NCBI GenBank assembly: GCA_028564675.1
Contig: JAOVVO010000004.1
Location: forward strand, 1 to 64,000
Origin: Onchocerca lupi
Taxonomy: Eukaryota; Nematoda; Chromadorea; Rhabditida; Onchocercidae
Reading direction: 5' to 3'
Length of the DNA: 64,000 nucleotides
Shown: in pieces, positions 52,901 through 61,000 of the stretch
How positions within the stretch are numbered: the first letter of the stretch is position 1
How the letters are laid out: every line of letters starts with the position of its first letter
Translations under genes and position numbers: made by a program
Notes under the pieces: model-generated
The model's database searches: none
What the model saw: the letters and a program-made list of their open reading frames with translations, nothing else
Told to the model about the DNA's origin: nothing

Positions 52901-54003
52901 CAACGACTACCTGCTGGTAGCAGTGATCGATTGCGTAATGAATCATCTGCGACATACGTAACTGCGTCACATTCACAATCTACTTCCTCAGATGCAGAAT
53001 CAGGAAATGCCAGGAATGACGACGATGATGCATTTATGCAACCTGATATGTCGCAGACGAATGAATTGCCGGAATTCCGGATTCCGATTGCACCACCTCG
53101 AAATCGAGTTCGTTGTAAGCAAACCCTCTCGTCGAACTCCATCTCTTCGAGGCAAAAAAGTTGGTCATTTCGTTTAGTTCTGCATTTTTTCTCACTTTAT
53201 GTTCAGCTTCAAATTTTTCCAGCATGCATTTCCAACTTTGTTTGATGAGATCCGTTTATTTTTTGATTTTGCTGCACGTCCTTGTAGTTTTTTTCTTTTT
53301 TTTTTTTGGTTTTCTATACAAATTTTCGTTTTTTATTTAATAGAAAATAAAAGTGGTTTGCTTAAGGATTAATTTTTTCCTGTTTTTAATGAGTGCAAAT
53401 GTGTGAAGTACTTTAAGAAAACCAGATTTAGAAAAGATTGGAATTTTTTGTCAATTTTAAAAAATACAATGCTTGAATAGTTTCATATGTATGCCATTCA
53501 TGTATTTTAGATGGTGCAGAAGGAATGCTTGATTTGATAGCGAGTTTGCAAGGTCGCCGAATGGAAGAGCAACGGGCTTATCTGAGCATTCAGTCGGAAT
53601 CAATACCTTTATCAATTAGCGGTGAAATGAAAGATAACAATGAGAGGTGAGTTTAACTTTTCTGTTTTGGCTCTTTTGTGCGCATTTTGTGCTCTGTTAT
53701 CAATTTGATATTAGTAGACTTTTGAAGGAGTTTGAATTCATTATGCAGATAAACTGCACTGGTTAATAAAATTTTAGTTTGGAATACTCAACATCACCAC
53801 CACCACCACTACCACAATATGTGGGACGGTCACGATCTGCAGATGCTGGTAGCTTGTATGAGATGGTGATTCGTTGTCAGAGGGATCGATTGGAGGAACA
53901 GCGAAGTGAATTACCGCGGACTATGCCAGTGGAAGATGTCTCGCAGATCGTTATGTCAATGCAAAAAGGACGTATTGAAACTCAGCGTGCTTCACTTAGT
54001 TGA
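43972..54003 (+). CDS. ags-3: LGN/Pins/AGS-3 family TPR-GoLoco protein (G-protein signalling modulator)
   Basis: These proteins bind GDP-loaded Gi/o alpha subunits through GoLoco motifs and, through TPRs, cortical partners; they act in spindle orientation and receptor-independent G-protein signalling. Exons: 43972-44062, 44415-44577, 44653-44788, 45284-45441, 45732-45855, 46141-46256, 46473-46576, 46738-46928, 50940-51188, 52003-52165, 52752-53114, 53511-53646, 53778-54003; all phases close (739 aa). TPR repeats fill about residues 10-361 (EGERLC, YSQLGNAYF, YGNIGNSYYMLGDY, YTNLGNAYIFL). Four GoLoco motifs follow: 453-471 (ending DQR), about 624-641 (EQR), about 690-707 (EQR) and about 717-735 (TQR). 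A serine-rich linker of about 120 residues separates the first two. The TPR plus multi-GoLoco layout fits AGS-3/LGN rather than the single-GoLoco GPR-1/2 of C. elegans; the symbol follows the C. elegans name. Human GPSM2 is a little shorter (about 680 aa). Confidence 0.94.
46929..50939 (+). other. Long intron of the AGS-3 gene
   Basis: This 4.0-kb intron is far longer than its neighbours (mostly 75-800 bp) and separates the TPR-encoding exons from the GoLoco-encoding exons. It contains two long T runs (near 47290-47311 and 47363-47379) and open frames (for example 49028-49273) with no recognisable motif. No nested gene is evident. Confidence 0.7.
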
Positions 54004-54250
54004 GCTTTACAAAATTAATCAACTTTAAAGTTGTATATTTGAATATTTCTTCATTTCACAGCATCGATTGCAATTTATCATTATTGTTTTGTTTTAAAAA
54101 GAGATGGTATTTGTTGTACTGTGTTTGGATTTTTCTTTTTGTTTCATGTGTTTATGAAGTATGGCTTGGATTGATTATGATAAATATGCATATAAATAAT
54201 ATAACTTGCAGAGTGTACCAATAGTACTTTTACTAATTACATCATTGATT

Positions 54251-54256
54251 AATAAA
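54251..54256 (+). terminator. Candidate polyadenylation signal of the AGS-3 gene
   Basis: A canonical AATAAA about 250 bases after the stop codon at 54001-54003, with T-rich sequence further downstream. The position suits a nematode 3' UTR. Confidence 0.5.
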
Positions 54257-54376
54257 GATTATGGTATTAAAATCCTGAGTATCCCACTATAGTCGTTTGC
54301 TGTGGAGTTGATCCAGTAATAGATATTTCATTCATCTTAACTCATTGAGATAGGAAACATCTGTTTTATTCTCCTT

Positions 54377-54434
54377 CAAATTATCTTCATTTTGATTCTT
54401 ATCCTCAAATTATCTTCATTTTGATTCTTATCCT
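54377..54434. repeat. Perfect 29-bp tandem duplication
   Basis: Two identical head-to-tail copies of a 29-bp unit starting caaattatcttc (54377-54405 and 54406-54434) lie in the spacer between the AGS-3 and exportin-5 genes. Their identity suggests a recent event. Confidence 0.92.
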
Positions 54435-55040
54435 TAATGTTTTAAAACATTAGTAACATTTTTACATCATTATGTTACAATATATAGTTGAGCTTTAATT
54501 TTGGACAAAAACTTTCTGAATTCTTAGGTCAGAAGGAACAGCAAAGGCAATGAAATCAACAGCAGATTTTTTCACAGGATTCATAATCGGATAGTAATTA
54601 CGTTATATGTTTAAATGTTTCAACACCACTTTCATTTCTACTTCTTTTCTGATTAGGGAACTTTTTATTTCTGGTAGATATTCTTGACCTAGTAATCATG
54701 TGAGTGAAATGTACAATAGGGCTGTTAAAAGTGGTAAAGAGAGAAGCGGGAATAAACTAAAAATGCAAATGAAGATTCAAACAGATAGCATAATTCCATT
54801 CAATCTGATGTGGTTTTCATGTTGGTGACGTTCTTGTATATAAGTCCAATTTCATCTTTCATTCATCTCTTCAAATTTTATCTAATATCTTTTGGCTGAC
54901 GAGGTTTTCATGGGGACATATTGCTGTCCGAGAAATTGTCGTCGTTATACTTCTGGCGTATGACTGACTGTCTAAATTGATCATGTGAAAGACAAAGTTA
55001 GGAGAAAAATGAATGGACGTATATTTCACCGATTATTTCA
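54435..55040. other. Spacer upstream of the exportin-5 gene
   Basis: About 600 bp with no gene seen; it presumably carries the promoter and 5' UTR of the exportin-5 gene. It ends in tattatttcag-like sequence (gattatttcag, AG at 55040-55041), a good 3' splice or trans-splice site 11 bases before the chosen ATG. Confidence 0.5.
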
Positions 55041-55044
55041 GTTG

Positions 55045-55056
55045 ATGTACTTATGA
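55045..55056 (+). promoter_or_regulatory. Three-codon uORF overlapping the exportin-5 start
   Basis: Between the probable splice acceptor (AG at 55040-55041) and the main start lies ATG-TAC-TTA-TGA. Its TGA (55054-55056) overlaps the main ATG (55053-55055) as ATGA, the arrangement used for stop-restart translation. A second in-frame ATG at 55059 could be used instead. Confidence 0.45.
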
Positions 55057-58000
55057 TCATGGAAGAGAAGCTGAATGTAATCGGAGATGCATTAGAGGCT
55101 ATTTACAATACGACAATTAGCAATGAACGGCGAGCGGCTGCATCTCAAGTGAGGAAAGATTTTTCACTGTTATTTACGACCTTATATTATTCCTAATATC
55201 TGCGCTTTTTTCAGATACTGTTATATTAAAATCTCATATAAAATGTAATATGGGAATAATTTTGGCTGAATTGTAAAAAACTCATTGTTAGTGATATGAA
55301 AATGGAATAAGTTGATATCATAATTGGTGATGTCTTTTCATAAGTGACATAAGGATAGTGGAGCTTTAAATCAATACGTTATGTATTTTTTGTTCATATT
55401 GAGCAAACTAACATTTTTCAGATAATTTTTTGTTTAAATTGAAAAAAAAAAAATGACGAAGCATAAAAACATCAAATTAGTGAATAAAAAGAGATTCCTT
55501 CGTAATGCTGCAAAAAATAAATCCTTCGTAGTTCTCGAGCAATTACTTATTTTGATTTTGTGATGAGGTTACTTTTTTTTTTCTTGAGGAAAGATTAAAA
55601 AGAGGTCTTTTTTGTTAATTTTTAACATACAAAGAAAAACAGCAGGACATTTAATTATTCTTGAGAAATGCGATTTCTGTCGAGATTAAGAAGATGAATT
55701 AGAATATAAATGAGCGCATATAATTTGCATAAATTACTAACATTAAAGACACTCTGTACCAAAGGTATCATTCTTAATAGTACAATGATATTATGTGAGA
55801 ATGGTTGTTTGAAATCGCCTTATCATTTATATTTTTATAATTATTCAAGGTTATCGAATCAATAAAAGAATTGTCCCCTATTGACGTAGAACAAATTGCC
55901 TATGCTTTAATCTCAAAGAAAGATCTCATTCTTGCTCGAACAGGCTGGAATTTTCTTGAACATATCATTAAGTAAGTTTTATATGATGATTGCCAAATAA
56001 GTAAAGACTTACCCAATTTTTTCATTCCTTAGAAAGAATTTTTAGTCCATCAGTAGATTTGCTGTTGAAGTATATCAGAAAACAACATATACCATCAACC
56101 TCAAAAAATAGTGAAGGTAACTGGGAATATATTTAAATGTATAAATTTTGTTTGCTTTTAGGGACCTGTTATAGAAATGCAAAATAAGAACTGTATTGAA
56201 TTCTCAAATTTTTGCAGATTTAAATGGTTAGAAATAGATGGACAATCACGCTTGGCCATTCGATATACCTGTTTTGCTGCAATGAAATCGGAGGCAATGC
56301 TGCGGAATGAACTAAGATGTGCTGCAGCGCGATGTGTCGTCTTAATGATTGAGCATGAATGGCCTCAAAATTGGCCGGAACTTTTTGATGAGCTCGAGGA
56401 TGTCAGTTGCTTTATCAGTAATGAGTTTTTAAAATTGTTTTAGAAATTTAACAAAATAATTTTTGTATTGTTCTTTTTGATCTAGTTATTAATGTTATGG
56501 TGACTGTTGCATATAATTTTAGATTGCTTCTGTATCGGCAATCCATGCTCAAATCCCATTTATCACGCTGCAGCTTTTGATCGAAAACGTAATCACTCTG
56601 GTAACTGTCGAAAACATTTCCAGAAGGAAAGACCTTAATAATGCTATTGCCTCTAATGTGCCACGTATATTGCATATCATTCATTTCGCATTGCGTGAAT
56701 GTTCTATTGAATCAACAGGTATATTAGTAATTTTGTCAATTTTGCATTGTTCAAATAAAATTTATTATAAATCATCGGGAATGGTTATAGTTATGTGAAT
56801 TACTTATTATTAAAAGAAAAGTGGCTATACAGAAACAAAACGAGCTTTTTACTCTTTTCACTTTTTTCGTATTTCATCACAAACAATGAATTACAGTAAC
56901 TTGGCTTTCATATAGGAATAAGAAACATTTATTTGCAAATATTTCATTGGAAAGGAATATTGCTAAAACTGAGATTTTTTTCAGATGAATCATACTCTCT
57001 GATCCGTTCTGCTTTGAATTTGTTCGGTGAACTTGTTGAATGGCCACCAGCTAACGTTTTAGAGCCTTATATCAATGATTTCTTGTACACAATTTGTTCA
57101 TTTCTTGAAACGCCTCAACACTGTATATATGAAGTGGTTCGAAAGCATTTTTGTATTAAAGTCAAATGTTTTTCTTTATGAAAAAAATAGTATGAAACTA
57201 TTTAATATATAGTTAAAATGACGAATATTTCCATTAGTAGCCTTCAATAATATTTTTGATAGAAGATCAAATATGAAATGTCATTTTAGGCAGCGAAGTG
57301 TTTATGGAGGATAGCTTCACGCAAGCAAGCGAAAAATGAAGAAAATCTTGTCCTTGCTCTTTTTGGTGATGTTCCAATGCGTTCGATTCTTAAAGCTGCA
57401 AAGTATGTGCTTTCCAATCATTCCGTGAAATGTATGCCGTTTTTCTGTCGGATATACGAGAATTTTTTGCTCTATCAGTCTGTTATGCTGAGAAAAGAAA
57501 AACTAAATCAGAATTATTTTTTCGAAAACAAAGATGATTTAACTGATGAAAATGATTACATTTTTTTTTTAAGAACAGATATTTAAGTATTAATACTCTG
57601 ATAAATTTGAATTGCGATATAAAATATAATCAGTTATGTGTGAGGTGCTGTCCGTCTTATGAATCTATTTCTTATGTAAATGTGGTTGCTTGGAAAAAAA
57701 AAATACAAACATAATGCTTCCTCATGAAATAACAGGGACATTTATGTTTCGTGTTATAGCTAAATCTGCTCATTCGTTCAAATTTTAAAATACCTATAAT
57801 GCAGTCTTGTATGTAATATGCATTCCGGTTCGCCACCCTTTATATTCTTAATGGTTGTAAGCGGAAACATATTTTTTGTTAATTCAATATGATTAGATCT
57901 TAAGGAAAAGATAGATTTGAAATAAATTGACTATCTTGCGAATGTTTTCAGCCAAGCAGCTAGCGTTGGTGCTGATAATGTGGAACATTATCGTTTTCTA

Positions 58001-61000
58001 AAAACGCTTTGCAACGTTTTATCTTCATTAGGAATTCATCTGGCTGATGTTTGGACCCAACGACCGCCTAATTTTGGCATGTATCTAGCTGCTATTGAAG
58101 CATTCTTTTTACATTCATCAGTGGTAAGTTAGCTCATTTTTTGATACTTTTTCAGTTTGCAGTAATTACACCATTTCATTTGAGTTCTTTTTCCTTGTGG
58201 TAATGCAAATATGACATATGCTATTTGTTGGGAATTTAGGCATAATGAGTTAAGAATTGCTTAAATATGCCTTCACATTGATTCTTGGTAAAATTATCCG
58301 AAAATATTTTTCAAGTATCAGAAAAATTTTGTGTACAATGTTTATTGCAGTATCTACGAAACGAAGCAGTTGCTGTATTTGCATCATTAATAAATCACGA
58401 GAAAATTGGAGATGACGAAATATTCAATGAATGTATTTGCCGCGTGATCATTTCTACACCCAGTTTATTGGAAAAAGTCGGTTATCCATCCCAGAATGAC
58501 CATGAAACGTGTCGCTTCTCGCAGCATGATTATGATGACGATAATGACTTCTCCCATGATTTTACACGTGCGATACAGTTTGATCATAATTATGCGATCA
58601 GTAATTCTGATTTCTTTATATCTTCAGCATCTTGAAGATACTGGAAAATCAGCAGCCGTCACAGAATAAAAAATATCACAAAAGAATTTGAACTTTAAAT
58701 ATTACTGATGGTGGGAATTTCTGTTTTCAGAATTTCGCGACCGCTGTTTAAAAGTTATTCGTTCTTGTTGCACTGAAAAGTATAGCGACTTGCTGATTAG
58801 TATTGTAGAGAAATGGTTTATCAGTCGATGTCTGGACCATACAGATCTAGGTGAATTTATTTTATATATATTCTGTCGATATTATTAAAATTTTTTCATA
58901 TCAGATATAGCTTTCGCTTCGTTTTTTAGTTGTCTCCAGTTTGTTCCCACAGTTCATATAAAATATAATGCTGAAGTAATTTTTAATATGAGCGATTTTG
59001 AATCGATGCTGATATTATCAACATTACTAACATCTAGTCATTTAAGGTTGTCTCTCCTCTGGATGAGATTGCACATTATATCTCTAATTGAATTAATCTT
59101 AATATTTTTTATAGATTGTCAGTATTTTTCCAATTATTAATGAAGATTTATTTTAAAAATTTTATGATCTTCAGTGAGACAAACCGAATGGAATGCAATG
59201 CAACGATTTTCGAAACTTGTCTTATGGGAATGTCACAGTAGAAAGCTATTGAAACCTGTACGTTGTTTCACTTCCAATTTTTTTTTATGTTTCATTTCTT
59301 CTTTCTTAATTTTTATTTCTTCTTTTTCTTAATTCTCGAAATTTCATTATTTTTCTTAGGATGATTACAAAAGATTAAGTTCATTATTTAATGGAATGCT
59401 TATATTATTGGCAAACTGTACCTCACCGCTATTAATGAACAATTTATTGTCTATGATTTCCACTCTGTTGGTTACTATTGGAAGTTATCCGCAATTACTT
59501 ATTTCTTTGCTAACTCAGGTAGTTTTTATTGCACATAAATCAATATTAATGGCACGAGAAATTAATGCAGAAATGACCATCTCTTTGCTCAATACATGTA
59601 TAATCAATGAGTAAAGAGAACAAGAATGTCAGTGAGCTGCGAAATTACAAAGTTTCATTATCAGAGTTATTCCTGAATGCTTTCAGTTGCGACGACCTTT
59701 GAGCGATAAAGTGGATGATGATATTGATGAGAAATCTGTAAAAAGACACTGTTTAGCTTTATTGTTGAGGGTAGTTACCATTTTTGCAGACGACATCAAG
59801 GTTTGTTTTTCAGTTTGATTTATCTTGCTGATTGAAAACTAAGATTTAAAGATAACCAACTCTGGAAGTAGCAGTTAACAATTATTTCAATCGCTTTTTA
59901 TTTCTGTTCTGAGCATTCTCCCAAACATATTTCATCTTTATTAGCTTTTTCCATTTTATTGTTACAGGAACAAGCTGGAACTATTCTGGAATTTTGTCTT
60001 TCGATGCGTCCCTCATTAACATTGATGCAGTTAGCTTCTTGTATGCAAGTAGTTGCTGCATTAAGCAACCTTTGTGTCGATTTTGCAACACAAAATAATT
60101 TCCTTTCTAGTGCCCTATCCGATTCTGTGTCTTATTTTCTTCAAGCTGAAATTCAAGAGTATGTGTTGGCTGATTTGAAAGTCTTTTTTAATGTCAGCGG
60201 TTTATTCCATCTTTTACTTTAATTTCGACATTTTTAAAACGAAATTTTTTTTTTATTCATCGAGCTTATCGAAAATGCAAAAAGTTAGTTGCAGTGTTTT
60301 CCAAAGTGACATGGCATTTCTGACTTATTTCGGTTTCACTTCTCCTGCAGCAGCAAATATTGTGGAAGCAACAAAATCATCTTTCATGCTCAGTCGTCGA
60401 AGGGTCATTTTCACTCACATCTGTTTTTATTATGTTATGTTAGATGGAGTTTTCTCATCTCAATTTTTCTCATTTCAATCTTTAGTTTTCAAATTATAGT
60501 TTCGAGCACATTCATGGAGCTTTCTCATCTCAGTTTTCCCAGCTTTAATTTTCAAATTATAGTTTCGAGCACATTTATCGACTCTGGAGGGAATAATGGC
60601 GCAAACTCAGTCGATCGCTCCTCCTTTTCATCCCGCCTATTGTGCTTTCCGACCAATTTTACCAGCAGTATTTTTATTAGCGAAGTAAGTTTGATAAATA
60701 ATGTTTCATATCGCTTTTGCTGCGGAAAAGATTTGTAACCAATCATAAATGGTGAGATATTATATTTTAGAAAAAAAAAGTTTCTTCTCCGTTTAAAGCC
60801 TGCATATGAGTTAAGATCGTAAAGATATAAAATGGGATAATTGCAGAAATATATTAGGAAAAGTTGTATTTCCTGTTTACCGTTGACTAATTGTTGATCT
60901 AATTGAAGCAGAAAGTTGAACTTTAAGACTTATTAGTGAACTTATAGTCACTGTATTATCTCTTTACAATCATTTATTTGTTGCAACAGAATAGTGCGAG

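Noticed and set aside
52717..53142. Minus-strand 141-codon frame
   Set aside because: It is the antisense shadow of an AGS-3 coding exon (52752-53114), which is supported by phase agreement on both sides.
57341..57375. Apparent frameshift near LFGDVPM in exportin-5
   Set aside because: A recount of the T run showed the frame is intact; the exon is 113 bases and in phase with both neighbours.
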